A model generated the notes under the pieces. The model saw only the letters and a list, made by a program, of their open reading frames with translations. It searched no databases and was not told the origin of the DNA. Made by a program: the position numbers and the translations under genes. Of a stretch of 64,000 bases of DNA, positions 28,572 to 37,300 are shown one piece after another; within the stretch, counting starts at the first letter, position 1; each line of letters starts with the position of its first letter. Origin of the DNA: Bradyrhizobium icense (GTDB lineage: Bacteria > Pseudomonadota > Alphaproteobacteria > Rhizobiales > Xanthobacteraceae); assembly GCF_001693385.1 (NCBI RefSeq), contig NZ_CP016428.1, positions 5,766,001 to 5,830,000 on the forward strand, read 5' to 3'.

Positions 28572-28727
28572 GCAACAACGCACCTTCCATGCACGGCGGC
28601 GGCGCCGGGAGGTGTTGAGATACGCATTTTGCTCCGGCTGTGATATCAGTCCTTGGTCGCGGTAGAGCCTCCGCGGGCGAATGTTCAAGATGTTTCTCGC
28701 ATTGATAAGCATCTCGGAGATATGGGG

Positions 28728-29303
28728 ATGGAAGGGGAAGCCATTCTTTGGTTGGTCCGGCATGCGGTCGTCGATTCTATCGAAGGAACGATCTCCCCTT
28801 CGGGCGCTCCGGCCGATCTCAGCGATCGGGCGCATTTGGAGGCCGTGCGAAGGCGCTTGCCGCAGGACGCCGCAAGCTATGCGAGTCCGTCTCAACGAAC
28901 TCTCGATACTGCGCGCGCATTCCAGCTTGATCCAATCCTGGTGCCTGAGTTTCGGGAGCAGGAATTCGGGGATTGGACCGGCCGACGTCACGACGATCTC
29001 GCCGCTCTCGGAGAAGAAGGGTACGCCGAGTTCTGGAAGGATCCCGCTCGTTCAAGCCCACCCGGCGGCGAGAGCTTCGAAGATCAAATTGCGAGGGTTC
29101 GGGATGGACTTCGTAAAATAGCTGCTGGTCCAGCAACGCTCGTCGTGCATTCCGGCACTATTCGCGCCGCGCTCTGCATAGCCCTCGACATCGCACCGCA
29201 AGCAGCGTTGCGCTTCGTAATCGATCCTCTGTCGATCACCCGAATTGATCGGCTACGGAATGATTGGCGGATTGTGTCGGTCAATCAGAATGTCGCGTTA
29301 TGA
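28728..29303 (+). CDS. Histidine phosphatase, likely alpha-ribazole phosphatase-type
   Basis: 191 residues of the phosphoglycerate-mutase-like histidine phosphatase family. The catalytic motif is LVRHA near the N terminus (RHG in most relatives), with a second histidine in VVHSGTIRAAL near residue 145 and the acid FREQEFGDWTGR in between, as in alpha-ribazole phosphatase (Salmonella CobC), which removes a phosphate from the lower-ligand nucleotide of cobalamin. Position at the edge of the cobalamin cluster supports that role. I use the ATG at 28728, with GGAG eight bases upstream; an earlier ATG at 28722 is possible. It converges on cobT, the two 3' ends overlapping by six bases. Confidence 0.8.
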   Translation: MEGEAILWLVRHAVVDSIEGTISPSGAPADLSDRAHLEAVRRRLPQDAASYASPSQRTLDTARAFQLDPILVPEFREQEFGDWTGRRHDDLAALGEEGYAEFWKDPARSSPPGGESFEDQIARVRDGLRKIAAGPATLVVHSGTIRAALCIALDIAPQAALRFVIDPLSITRIDRLRNDWRIVSVNQNVAL

Positions 29304-30353
29304 GCGATTCGGAACGCTGGCTTGCGTGAAGGTCGCCATGCCGTTGTGCAGAGCGCATGCAAGCCGCAGGATCGGCAATGCAAGCGCGGCGCCCGACCCC
29401 TCCCCTAACCTGAGGTCCAGATTGAACAACGGCTGCACATTCAGCGCCTCAAGAACCAGGCGGTGCCCCTGCTCGGCCGATTGATGTGAGGATAAGAGAA
29501 AGGGCCGACACGACGGATTAAGATGCACCGCCGTCAATGCCGCGACGGACACGATGAAACCGTCGATCAGGGTCGGGAGGCGACGCTGTGCGGCGGCGAT
29601 GATCGCGCCCGTAATCGCGGCAGTTTCGAGACCGCCTACCGCGCACAGGATCCGCTCGGCAGAAGTTCCTGGTCTTGTAAGGTCATGACGAGCTAACGCT
29701 GCATCAATCAGGCGCGCCTTGCGCGCTCGGCCGTCTGCATCGATCCCGGTGCCATTGCCGGCCACCTGCTCGGCGCCCACGCCAAGTAGGGCGGCGGCGA
29801 CTGCCGCAGAAGTCGTGGTGTTGCCAATCCCCATGTCACCAAGGATTAGAAGATCTGGCTCTGCTGAGGCCGCGCGCGCGACGGCGCGCTTGCCGCAGTC
29901 GAAGGCGAAGGCGACCTCCCCCAACTCGAGCGCCGCTTCCCTGCTGAAATCCCGGCTGCCCCGGCGCGGCTTGTCTGTCGCGACTCCCGGGATGGGCTGC
30001 TCGGCGAGCGTCCCGGCGTCGACGATCTCCAGACTTAAGCTCAGTTCGCGCGCGAGAACCGAAATTGCTGCACCGCCTGACGCGAAATTCGACATCATCG
30101 CGCTCGTAACTTCCTGAGGATAGGCCGATACTCCCTGGGCGGCGATGCCGTGATCCCCTGCAAAGACGATGATCGGCACGCGCTCGGCTCGAGGCCGGTC
30201 GGTTTGTTGCAGACCGGCCAGCTCGATCGCGAGGTGCTCGAGGCGACCCAGCGCACCGGTCGGCTTGGTGAGCTCGGCCTGACGGGCCAGGGCAACATCG
30301 CGATGGACGGTCGAAACGCCCGGGCACTCCTGGTAGACCCACTCGGGTAGCAT
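29298..30353 (-). CDS. cobT: Nicotinate-nucleotide--dimethylbenzimidazole phosphoribosyltransferase
   Basis: 351 residues. The enzyme (CobT in Salmonella, CobU in the aerobic nomenclature) activates 5,6-dimethylbenzimidazole to alpha-ribazole phosphate, the lower ligand nucleotide of cobalamin. The signature segments are present: LTKPTGALGRLE near the start, FAGDHGIAAQGVSAYP, LGDMGIGNTTTSAA, and LRLGEGSGAALA, which carries the catalytic glutamate. The ATG at 30353 starts MLPEWVYQECPG; the longer frame is not conserved. It acts on the product of BluB, encoded at the other end of the cluster. Confidence 0.95.
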   Translation of the reverse strand: MLPEWVYQECPGVSTVHRDVALARQAELTKPTGALGRLEHLAIELAGLQQTDRPRAERVPIIVFAGDHGIAAQGVSAYPQEVTSAMMSNFASGGAAISVLARELSLSLEIVDAGTLAEQPIPGVATDKPRRGSRDFSREAALELGEVAFAFDCGKRAVARAASAEPDLLILGDMGIGNTTTSAAVAAALLGVGAEQVAGNGTGIDADGRARKARLIDAALARHDLTRPGTSAERILCAVGGLETAAITGAIIAAAQRRLPTLIDGFIVSVAALTAVHLNPSCRPFLLSSHQSAEQGHRLVLEALNVQPLFNLDLRLGEGSGAALALPILRLACALHNGMATFTQASVPNRS

Positions 30354-30406
30354 GTCGTCCTGCCTTGGTGATTGTTCAAGGTGCAGCGGCCTTCGCACAA
30401 GTGCTA

Positions 30407-31153
30407 CTACACGCGCTTGAGGATGTAGCTATCCATGATCCAGCCGTTCCTGGCGCGTGCTTCCTGTCGTGCGGCGACGATGCCTGGCCCCACTTCTGCA
30501 AGCGCACCTGACATGGTGATCTGCTCGGGCATCCCGAGATAGGCGCCCCACCAGATATGTAGTCCGTTCGGGTCGAGCGACTGGAACGCGGCACCGCCAT
30601 CGAGCATGACGACCACGGTGTCGGTGCCGGAGGGCCAACCGACCTCGCGCAGCCGCCGTCCGGTGGTGACGAGAAAGAGCTCCCCGATGTCGTTCAGCGG
30701 CAGTGAATGCACGGCGCAAAGTGCCTGGATCGACGTGACGCCTGGCACGACCTCGATCGTTGGCAACGGATCAAGCCTTCGTGCGATCCGCAGGCTCGAG
30801 TCGTATAGCGAAGGATCGCCCCAGATCAGCAGGGCAACGCGCCCGTCATGACCGATATGCGCCGCAATTGCCCGGGACCAGGTCAGGGCGACGGCGTCGT
30901 GCCATTCCTCCACTCCCTTGCGGTAGTGCTCCTGCGCGGTGTCGCGAACGGGCAGGTCGAACTCAGCAACGCGCGTGTGGCTGTTCGTCAAGGCTTGCGC
31001 ACAAATGAGCCGGCGCAGGTCGGCGAGATCGGACTTCGCGGCACCTTTGCGCGGAATCAGCACCAGGTCAGCCGCATTGATCGCGCGGATCGCAGCAAGC
31101 GTGAGCTGCTCGGGATCGCCGCAGCCAATGCCTATCAGGGAGAGTGTCAGCAT
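30407..31153 (-). CDS. cobF: Precorrin-6A synthase (deacetylating) CobF
   Basis: 248 residues. CobF methylates C1 of precorrin-5 and releases acetate, an aerobic-pathway step. It has the methyltransferase motifs LIGIGCGDPEQLT at the N terminus, LIWGDPSLYDS and VVPGVTSIQALCA. The ATG at 31153 fits the family N terminus; upstream codons are not conserved. It lies 49 bases downstream of the CbiM-like gene and 53 bases upstream of cobT, so the three probably share a transcript from the riboswitch at 31934. CobF is absent from anaerobic pathways, so its presence marks the route as oxygen-dependent. Confidence 0.95.
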   Translation of the reverse strand: MLTLSLIGIGCGDPEQLTLAAIRAINAADLVLIPRKGAAKSDLADLRRLICAQALTNSHTRVAEFDLPVRDTAQEHYRKGVEEWHDAVALTWSRAIAAHIGHDGRVALLIWGDPSLYDSSLRIARRLDPLPTIEVVPGVTSIQALCAVHSLPLNDIGELFLVTTGRRLREVGWPSGTDTVVVMLDGGAAFQSLDPNGLHIWWGAYLGMPEQITMSGALAEVGPGIVAARQEARARNGWIMDSYILKRV

Positions 31154-31202
31154 CACGTTATGAGTGGGGGCGGCCGCGCTTGCGACCGCCCTTACGCCAT
31201 CT

Positions 31203-31880
31203 TCAGGCTGCGTTGTGAAGGCGATAGGTAACAAGACCATCGGCCGTCACACCTCGCAGTGATTTCGCCAGTGCCAGCACGGCCAGATCGGCCAGCGACT
31301 CAAATACTACGACGAGCGCGTAGGAAGCGGCGAAAGACGCGATGGAGGCGAGGTTCTCGGCCGCAAAGCCCGCACCATACAGCGCCCAGAAGGCGACCCA
31401 CGCCACGATGCCGGATTGATAGGCGGTCGAAAGCGCAAGCGCCTGGCGATACTGCAGGTCAACATAGGCGGTGTTGCGAGGAATGATCCACCCGGCCAGC
31501 GCCTGGATCGCAAACAAAGGCACCAGCAGCGTGGTCACGTTCATACCATATTGCGGCAGGTCGGTCGGTACGAAGAACAGCCCCTGCAGCAGAAGACCAA
31601 GCGCCAGCCCGAACGCGGCTGGCGCTGCACCGAACAGGAGAAACAGCGTCGAGCCGAGAATGAAATGCACCTCCGAGACCCCGATCCGGAAATGCGGCAG
31701 GAGTTCGAAGAACGAGAAGACCAGAGCCGTTGTTGCGACGGTGCGCACCGCGAATGAAACAATCCCCTGCTCGCGCACGGTTTCGACCGTGAGCTTGAGA
31801 GCGCAGCCGGCGGCAACGGCACCGGTCGCGTAACTCAGCACGAGCTTGGCGCCCGTAACGATACCTGGTTCAATATGCAT
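31203..31880 (-). CDS. CbiM-like cobalt transporter membrane component
   Basis: 225 residues with about six membrane segments and the family N terminus MHIEPG (His2 binds the metal in CbiM). The segment EVHFILGSTLFLLFGAAPAA matches the conserved middle of CbiM-type energy-coupling-factor proteins. CbiM normally works with CbiN, CbiQ and the ATPase CbiO, none of which is seen here. Rhizobial one-gene relatives exist and may work alone or with other proteins; that is uncertain. A cobalamin riboswitch immediately upstream (31934 to 32096) and the hairpin before the start codon point to B12-controlled cobalt uptake. The ATG is at 31880, with AAGGGACG upstream. Confidence 0.75.
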   Translation of the reverse strand: MHIEPGIVTGAKLVLSYATGAVAAGCALKLTVETVREQGIVSFAVRTVATTALVFSFFELLPHFRIGVSEVHFILGSTLFLLFGAAPAAFGLALGLLLQGLFFVPTDLPQYGMNVTTLLVPLFAIQALAGWIIPRNTAYVDLQYRQALALSTAYQSGIVAWVAFWALYGAGFAAENLASIASFAASYALVVVFESLADLAVLALAKSLRGVTADGLVTYRLHNAA

Positions 31881-31887
31881 GACTTAC

Positions 31888-31908
31888 GTCCCTTCTGCCG
31901 TCACACCC
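31888..31908 (-). promoter_or_regulatory. Hairpin just before the start of the CbiM-like gene
   Basis: On the minus strand GCCGTC-GGGTGT-GACGGC forms a six-base-pair stem directly ahead of the ribosome binding site AAGGGACG. Placed after a cobalamin riboswitch, it may help hide the translation start when the ligand is bound. Confidence 0.4.
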
Positions 31909-31933
31909 GACGGCGCTGGTGATAAAAAACTAC

Positions 31934-32096
31934 AGGGCCGGTCTCCTGGCTCGCGGTTCGAAACGGATCCCGGCCTTCCCAAGCTTGACGGCCCAGTGGC
32001 GGTTCGGAGCCCATCACCGCTTACAGGCGCGGGGGCGGCCGCGGCTTTGGGCGCCGCATTCAGGTCCGCCCTTCCCCGTTCCCGATTATGCTCCGG
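31934..32096 (-). promoter_or_regulatory. Cobalamin riboswitch upstream of the CbiM-like gene
   Basis: Read on the minus strand, the RNA has GGGAAC near its 5' side, GCCGCCCCCGCG, a GCCACTG core, GGGAAGGCC, and ends with a B12 box, AGCCAGGAGACCGGCC, all in the standard order. It would turn off the CbiM-like gene (and probably cobF and cobT) when adenosylcobalamin is plentiful. A T run follows at 31923 to 31928. Confidence 0.88.
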
Positions 32097-32188
32097 CGCT
32101 TTGCGCCGCTTCGAGCACCATGCCTGCTCTGTGTGCTCCTTCCGACGAGGAGACGTCAAGGGGCACGCAAGATCGGGCGACGGCATCA

Positions 32189-32917
32189 TCACAGAGTCTC
32201 TCCCGCCAACGCGCCGAAAAGAATGACCGCCGCCGTCGTTGCGGCGCTGGCTTGCGCGAGCTGCTCTGCAAGCTTTGCAATCGTGGTGCGGACAATCCGC
32301 TCCTCAGCGCGGCCCAGAGACTCCGCAAATAGCGCCGGCGTGTCGGGAGCCATGCCGTGCTCGATCAGCTTTGCCGCGAGCGCCGGGAATGTGCGCTTGC
32401 CCATATAGACCACGGTCGTCGATTCCGGATCGGCCAGTGCCGCCCAATTAAGATCCGCGGGCAAACGCCCGGTGACATCTGCGCCGGTCACGAACTGGAC
32501 GCGGCGCGAGGTGTGCCGGCGGGTGAGTGGAATGCCGGCGCGCGCTGCCGCAACGCAGGCCGAGGTGACGCCTGGTATGATCTCGTAGTCGATGCCCGCA
32601 GTTTGCAGCGCCTCGATCTCTTCTTCAAGCCGGCCGAAGATGCCGGCGTCTCCCGATTTCAAACGAACAACGCGGGCGCCTGCGGCAGCGTAGTCGATGA
32701 GCAGCCGGTTGACGTGCTCCTGTTTGGCTGAGGGCCGGCCCACACGCTTGCCAACCGCTACCAGATTGGCCCCGGCTCGGGCGTAATCGAGGATCGCGCC
32801 CGAGGCAAGGTCGTCATACAGCACGACATCAGCGGCGCGCAGACGCGCAGCCGCCTTGAGCGTCAGGAGCTCGGGATCGCCTGGGCCGGCCGAGACAAAG
32901 GAAACAAAGCCGCTCAC
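32189..32917 (-). CDS. cobA: Uroporphyrinogen-III C-methyltransferase CobA
   Basis: 242 residues. CobA adds methyl groups at C2 and C7 of uroporphyrinogen III, giving precorrin-2, the first committed step. Motifs: VSAGPGDPELLTLKA at the N terminus, VGKRVGRPSAKQEHVN, RLKSGDAGIFGR, and EIIPGVTSACVAAARAGIPLTRR split by one residue group, the SAM-binding PGVTS. A YMGKRTFPALA segment is usual. No CysG-type dehydrogenase/ferrochelatase extension is present, as fits the aerobic pathway, where precorrin-2 goes to CobI. It overlaps cobB by four bases. Confidence 0.96.
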   Translation of the reverse strand: MSGFVSFVSAGPGDPELLTLKAAARLRAADVVLYDDLASGAILDYARAGANLVAVGKRVGRPSAKQEHVNRLLIDYAAAGARVVRLKSGDAGIFGRLEEEIEALQTAGIDYEIIPGVTSACVAAARAGIPLTRRHTSRRVQFVTGADVTGRLPADLNWAALADPESTTVVYMGKRTFPALAAKLIEHGMAPDTPALFAESLGRAEERIVRTTIAKLAEQLAQASAATTAAVILFGALAGETL

Positions 32918-34230
32918 ATGTTCTCCGCAATGAGGTGGAAGAACGTGCCGGTGGCGTAGCCTCGCCGCGAGCCCGTCTCCGCAACGACCGCGCCAGTCGC
33001 GTCGCGCACGATAGCCAAAGGTGTATCGGGCTGCGAGACGATGGTGGAGTAATGGAATTCATGGCCGCGCAGGAGCGCGCCGGCCTGATATCCGGGCATC
33101 GGCAGCGCGAGTTCCGCAAGCCGATAGCCCAGATGCATGCGACGTTGGGCAAAACTCGTATGCAGGCCGAGCAGTCCCGTCATCTCATGGTGTGTGCCAT
33201 TGGCGTCAGTTAAGGCGGTGCCAAGCAGCATGTAGCCGCCACACTCGCCATGTACCGGCCGTGTCTCTGCAAAGGATTTTAGCGCACGGCGAAATCGGCG
33301 ATTTGCCGCGAGTTGGCCGGCGTGCAATTCCGGATAGCCGCCGGGCAGCCAGCAGACGTCGGCACTGTCATCAGGACCCTCGTCGGCGAGCGGCGAGAAC
33401 GTCGTGATCTCGGCTCCGGCGGCACGCCAGGCCTCCAGCATGTGCGGATAGACGAACGAGAATGCGCCGTCGCGCGCCAGAGCGATGCGTTGGCCGGGTG
33501 GCTTGACGCTTGGGCCGTGCGCGGCGCATGGCGCCGTCCGGGCACATGCCGCGGATTGCAGCACTGCATCGAGATCGACATGCTCGGCGACGAAGCGGGC
33601 GGCTTCCGCGATCAGGCCTTCGACCTCGCCCTGCTCCTCAGCCTGTACCAGGCCAAGATGCCGCGTCGGCAAGGTGATCGCGGCGTGGCGGGGCAACGTC
33701 CCGAACACCAGAATGCCGGCTCCTGCCATGGCACGGCGCACCAGGTCCTCGTGTCGCGTGCTGGCGACGCGGTTGAGAACGACGCCGGCAAGACACACGC
33801 CCGCGCGGAAATCGCGCAGTCCCGCAGCCACCGCCGCGGCGGTTTGCGCCTGTCCGGAGGGATCGATCACAAGCAGCACCGGCCAGCCCATCATCTCGGC
33901 GATATCGGAGGTAGCGCCGGTCCCCGAGACGCCCCGTGCGGCAACGCCGTCGAACAGGCCCATCGAGCCTTCGGCCAGAACGAGGTCCGCATTCGCCCCG
34001 CGCGAGGCGAGCGCTTCGATCGCCTCGCGTTGCATGGCCCAGCTATCGATGTTGACAGAGGTGCGCCCCGTGGCGGCCGCATGAAAGGCGGGATCGATAT
34101 AATCCGGCCCGCTCTTGAAGCACTGGACCTTCAGCCCGCGATCGCGATAGGCGCGCGCCAACGCCAGCGTCAGCGTCGTCTTGCCGACACCGGACGCCGG
34201 CGCGGAGATGACGAGGCTCGCCGTCATCAC
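32914..34230 (-). CDS. cobB: Hydrogenobyrinic acid a,c-diamide synthase CobB
   Basis: 438 residues. CobB uses glutamine and ATP to amidate the a and c side chains of hydrogenobyrinic acid. The N-terminal ATP domain has [15 protein letters not shown] (P loop), [13 protein letters not shown] and EGSMGLFDG; the C-terminal glutaminase domain has [23 protein letters not shown] with the nucleophilic cysteine, and RGHEFHYS with the histidine. Length is normal. It overlaps both neighbours by four bases (cobM before, cobA after). Confidence 0.96.
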   Translation of the reverse strand: MMTASLVISAPASGVGKTTLTLALARAYRDRGLKVQCFKSGPDYIDPAFHAAATGRTSVNIDSWAMQREAIEALASRGANADLVLAEGSMGLFDGVAARGVSGTGATSDIAEMMGWPVLLVIDPSGQAQTAAAVAAGLRDFRAGVCLAGVVLNRVASTRHEDLVRRAMAGAGILVFGTLPRHAAITLPTRHLGLVQAEEQGEVEGLIAEAARFVAEHVDLDAVLQSAACARTAPCAAHGPSVKPPGQRIALARDGAFSFVYPHMLEAWRAAGAEITTFSPLADEGPDDSADVCWLPGGYPELHAGQLAANRRFRRALKSFAETRPVHGECGGYMLLGTALTDANGTHHEMTGLLGLHTSFAQRRMHLGYRLAELALPMPGYQAGALLRGHEFHYSTIVSQPDTPLAIVRDATGAVVAETGSRRGYATGTFFHLIAENM

Positions 34231-35009
34231 GAGCCTTCCGGAAAGCGCGGCGTCGGCCCGAGCGGCCGATAGCGGCGGTCATAGTCGACGGCATACAGGC
34301 GGCTCTCTCCGAAATCTTCCGAACCTAGTGTGCGTCCAACCAGAATAACGGCCGTGCGCTCGAGCTCGGTGCTTACAGCAGAGTCCAGGGTACCGAGCGT
34401 GGCGCGGATGATGAGCTGATCCGGCCAGCTTGCGCGCCAGACTATTGCGACCGGGCAGTCTCCTCCGTAGTGCGGCGTCAGCTCATCAATCACCCTGGAA
34501 AGGAGATGGATCGAGAGATGGATGGCGAGCACCGCACCGGTCGCGGCGAAGGTGGCGAGCTTCTCGCCTTCGGGCATCGCGCTCGCCCTGCCCGGCATCC
34601 GCGTCAGCACGACCGATTGCACAAGACCCGGCAGCGTGAGCTCGGCCTCGAGTGCTGCCGCGGCGGCGGAAAAGGCCGGCACGCCGGGCGTGATTGAATA
34701 GGAGATTTGAAGCGCGCGCAGGCGGCGCAATTGCTCGCCCATCGCCGACCAGATCGAGAGATCTCCGGAATGCAGCCGTGCGACGTCCTTGCCCTCACGA
34801 TGCGCGGCGACGATCTCCGACATGATGTCGTCGAGCGACAGCGGCGCGGTGTTCACGATCCGTGCATCCCTTGGGCAATGCGCAAGAACGCCCTCGGGCA
34901 CGAGAGAGCCGGCATAGAGGCAGACCGGACAGGCAGCGATGAGATCGCGTCCGCGCAAGGTGAGCAGGTCGGCCGCGCCCGGTCCGGCGCCGATGAAATG
35001 CACCGTCAT
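34227..35009 (-). CDS. cobM: Precorrin-4 C11-methyltransferase CobM
   Basis: 260 residues. CobM methylates C11 of precorrin-4 to give precorrin-5. It has [47 protein letters not shown], and [15 protein letters not shown], all typical of CobM. The [11 protein letters not shown] segment near residue 150 is also characteristic. The ATG overlaps the cobE stop by four bases and its own stop overlaps cobB. Confidence 0.96.
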   Translation of the reverse strand: MTVHFIGAGPGAADLLTLRGRDLIAACPVCLYAGSLVPEGVLAHCPRDARIVNTAPLSLDDIMSEIVAAHREGKDVARLHSGDLSIWSAMGEQLRRLRALQISYSITPGVPAFSAAAAALEAELTLPGLVQSVVLTRMPGRASAMPEGEKLATFAATGAVLAIHLSIHLLSRVIDELTPHYGGDCPVAIVWRASWPDQLIIRATLGTLDSAVSTELERTAVILVGRTLGSEDFGESRLYAVDYDRRYRPLGPTPRFPEGS

Positions 35010-35374
35010 TCGCCGTCTCCTTCCGCGATCGCTGCGGTCGCCGTCCGATCTTGCGAGACGGCCCGCGTCGAAACGAGGCGAGCACCACGGCCGGCGACCG
35101 CAAGCGCCGCGGCTTCGGCGATGGAGCCCGTACCGAACTTCGCCTTGATCAGTTCGGACTGTGTGGGCGTGGCAATGCCGGCCAGAACATCGGCCGAAAC
35201 AGGCTTGATCGGCACGTTGAGTTCGCGCGCTAGCAATTTGAGCGCGGCGGTTTCGGCCTTGTCGCTGACCGTTGCAACTGCAGCGAGATCTTCAGGGCCG
35301 CCCGCGTCGGCGAGAGCTTCGCGCAACGCAGCCAGTGTGACGTCATGCTTGAATCCAAAGCCTGCGGCCTTCAC
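35006..35374 (-). CDS. cobE: Cobalamin biosynthesis protein CobE
   Basis: 122 residues, the short protein that corresponds to the C-terminal domain of CbiG. CobE acts in the aerobic pathway and binds a late intermediate, but its step is not settled. Conserved stretches are [11 protein letters not shown] at the N terminus and [18 protein letters not shown]. The start is taken as a GTG at 35374, overlapping the cobL stop in GTGA as in the other junctions, with GGAG nine bases upstream; an ATG at 35389 would add five residues. It overlaps cobM by four bases. Confidence 0.88.
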   Translation of the reverse strand: MKAAGFGFKHDVTLAALREALADAGGPEDLAAVATVSDKAETAALKLLARELNVPIKPVSADVLAGIATPTQSELIKAKFGTGSIAEAAALAVAGRGARLVSTRAVSQDRTATAAIAEGDGE

Positions 35375-36552
35375 TTGAGTGCACTCCATTGCACGACCGG
35401 CCGCGCCGCTTCCCAGGACCGGTAGCGGCCGAGGTGTCCTGCATGCGCAATCTCGATTCGCATCAACTCGCCACCGTGGCGTTGATGAAGGTCCGATAGT
35501 AGCGCCTCGGTCTCCAGCGTGACGGCATGCGCAACCACCCGGGTTCTCGGCTCAATGCGCGACCAGACCGCATCGAACATCCTGGCGTCGAGCCCTCCGC
35601 CGATGAAGACGGCTTGCGCTGTCTGAAGGCCTGAGAGGATATCAGGCGCTGTTCCCTCAATGATGACGATCCGATGCGTCAGACCGAAGGTCGCGGCGTT
35701 GCTGTGAATATTCGCCACGCGATCAGCCCGCGCTTCGATGGCGATCGCCGTGCCACCGCAGAAAGCCCATTCCACCGAGATTGAACCTGAACCGGCGCCA
35801 ATGTCCCACAATCTTGCCCCGGGCCTCGGCGCCAGCGCCGAAAGCGCGAGCGCGCGCATTGGCCGCTTGGTTATCTGGCCATCATGCACGAAGAGCGCGT
35901 CCGAAAAACCGGAGCTGCGAGGAACGCCGTCCGGTCCCGTGGCTTCGAGTGCAACTGCCACGGGAGCCGCGATCGCGTCGGCCGCGTAGCTCTCGGCGCG
36001 TTGTTGCGCCACGGATTCGCGGGCACCACCGAGCGCGGTGAGCGTCCACAGCCGTGACTCGCCCCATCCGCGCGCCGTCAACCATTTGGCCAGATCGCCG
36101 GGCGCCTTGTCGTCGCGCACGAGACAAATGATGCGCGCTCCACGTGTCAGATGCGGCATCAGGCGTTCGAATGGCGCCGCGTGGAGACCAAGACAGACGA
36201 CAGATTCGAGCCGCCATCCGAGCCGCGCCGCGGCGAACGAGAATGTCGACGGCGCGGGATGCGCAATCCATTCGCTCTTGCTGAGCCGTTCCGCGAGACT
36301 GGCTCCTACGCCGTACCAGAACGGATCGCCCGAGGCGAGCACCACCGTCGGACGGCCGCGGCAGGCCAGCACGCAATCTGTCTCGAACGGCGCCGGCCAG
36401 CGACGGCCGCGGTCGGCAATCCCTGCCAGCGCAAGATGCCGTTCGCCGCCAAACACCGTCTCGGCTTCCGCAAGCGCCTTTCGGCTTGCATCCGAGAGCC
36501 CGGCAAGTCCATCTTCGCCAATGCCGATAATGGTCAGCCAGGGATCATGCAT
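35371..36552 (-). CDS. cobL: Precorrin-6Y C5,15-methyltransferase (decarboxylating) CobL
   Basis: 393 residues with two fused methyltransferase domains (CbiE-like N terminal and CbiT-like C terminal). It methylates C5 and C15 and removes the acetate carboxyl at C12. The N-terminal half has TIIGIGEDGLAGLS and LASGDPFWYGVGA; the C-terminal half has RLWDIGAGSGSISVEWA, a SAM-binding motif. The ATG at 36552 starts MHDPWLTIIGIG. Its start codon overlaps that of the divergent cobK, so the two genes have no space between them. Confidence 0.96.
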   Translation of the reverse strand: MHDPWLTIIGIGEDGLAGLSDASRKALAEAETVFGGERHLALAGIADRGRRWPAPFETDCVLACRGRPTVVLASGDPFWYGVGASLAERLSKSEWIAHPAPSTFSFAAARLGWRLESVVCLGLHAAPFERLMPHLTRGARIICLVRDDKAPGDLAKWLTARGWGESRLWTLTALGGARESVAQQRAESYAADAIAAPVAVALEATGPDGVPRSSGFSDALFVHDGQITKRPMRALALSALAPRPGARLWDIGAGSGSISVEWAFCGGTAIAIEARADRVANIHSNAATFGLTHRIVIIEGTAPDILSGLQTAQAVFIGGGLDARMFDAVWSRIEPRTRVVAHAVTLETEALLSDLHQRHGGELMRIEIAHAGHLGRYRSWEAARPVVQWSALK

Positions 36553-37300
36553 GATGCGCGCCCTCATTCTGGGCGGAACAAGCGATGCCAATCTGCTCGC
36601 GGACGCTGTCGCGCGCGCGGGGTGTGATGCGATCTATTCCTATGGAGGTCGCACCCGCGCCCCCGCGAACCAGCCGCTGCCGACCCGCATCGGTGGCTTC
36701 GGCGGCGTGAACGGCCTTGCCGAGTTCATTCGGCGCGAGGGAATAACGCATCTTGTCGATGCAACCCATCCCTTCGCGGCCGAGATGAGCCGCAATGCGG
36801 TTGCAGCGTGCGAGACGACCGGAACACCGCTGATTGCGCTCGAGCGCGCGCCCTGGGCAAAAGAGGCCGGGGACACTTGGATCGAGGCCGCGGATATCAC
36901 CTCTGCTGCCGCAGTGTTGCCGAACAATCGCGCGCGGGTATTTCTTGCGATCGGACGGCAGCACATCGCAGCTTTCAGCGCCAGGCCGCAGCACGCCTAC
37001 ATTTTGCGGTTTGTCGATCCTCCCGACGGACCACTGCCGTTTCCGGACGTCGATGTCATCGTGTCGCGCGGACCATTCACCCTCGCCGGCGAATTGGAGA
37101 TGATGCGCACGCGCGGCATCGAATGGGTCGTTGCCCGCAACTCCGGTGGAGCGGGCGCGCGCGCCAAGATCGACGCCGCGCGCGAGCTCGGCCTTTCCGT
37201 CGTGATGCTCAAGCGGCCCGAATTGCCTGACAGGCCGCGGGTCGAAAGCGTGGCGGAGGTCATGCAATGGCTCGGTCATCGCGCATGCCTCGGTGCATAG
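36551..37300 (+). CDS. cobK: Precorrin-6A reductase CobK
   Basis: 249 residues. CobK reduces precorrin-6A to dihydro-precorrin-6A with NADPH. It has RALILGGTSDANLLA at the N terminus, YSYGGRTRAPANQPLPTRIGGFGG as two pieces, LVDATHPFAAEMSRNA, RGPFTLAGE and VVARNSGG, as in CobK/CbiJ. It is the only plus-strand gene in the minus-strand stretch from cobJ to cobA. Its start codon overlaps the cobL start and its last 25 bases overlap the 3' end of cobJ, so it is wedged in between. Two ATGs are adjacent (36551 and 36554). Confidence 0.95.
   Translation: MMRALILGGTSDANLLADAVARAGCDAIYSYGGRTRAPANQPLPTRIGGFGGVNGLAEFIRREGITHLVDATHPFAAEMSRNAVAACETTGTPLIALERAPWAKEAGDTWIEAADITSAAAVLPNNRARVFLAIGRQHIAAFSARPQHAYILRFVDPPDGPLPFPDVDVIVSRGPFTLAGELEMMRTRGIEWVVARNSGGAGARAKIDAARELGLSVVMLKRPELPDRPRVESVAEVMQWLGHRACLGA

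Noticed and set aside
28152..28991. 279-codon minus-strand frame
   Set aside because: Its first part overlaps the phosphatase on the plus strand and its last part is unrelated low-complexity sequence; only a short LysR-like piece in the middle is of interest.
36038..36550. Plus-strand extension upstream of cobK
   Set aside because: It runs through cobL on the other strand; the CobK family starts at 36551.
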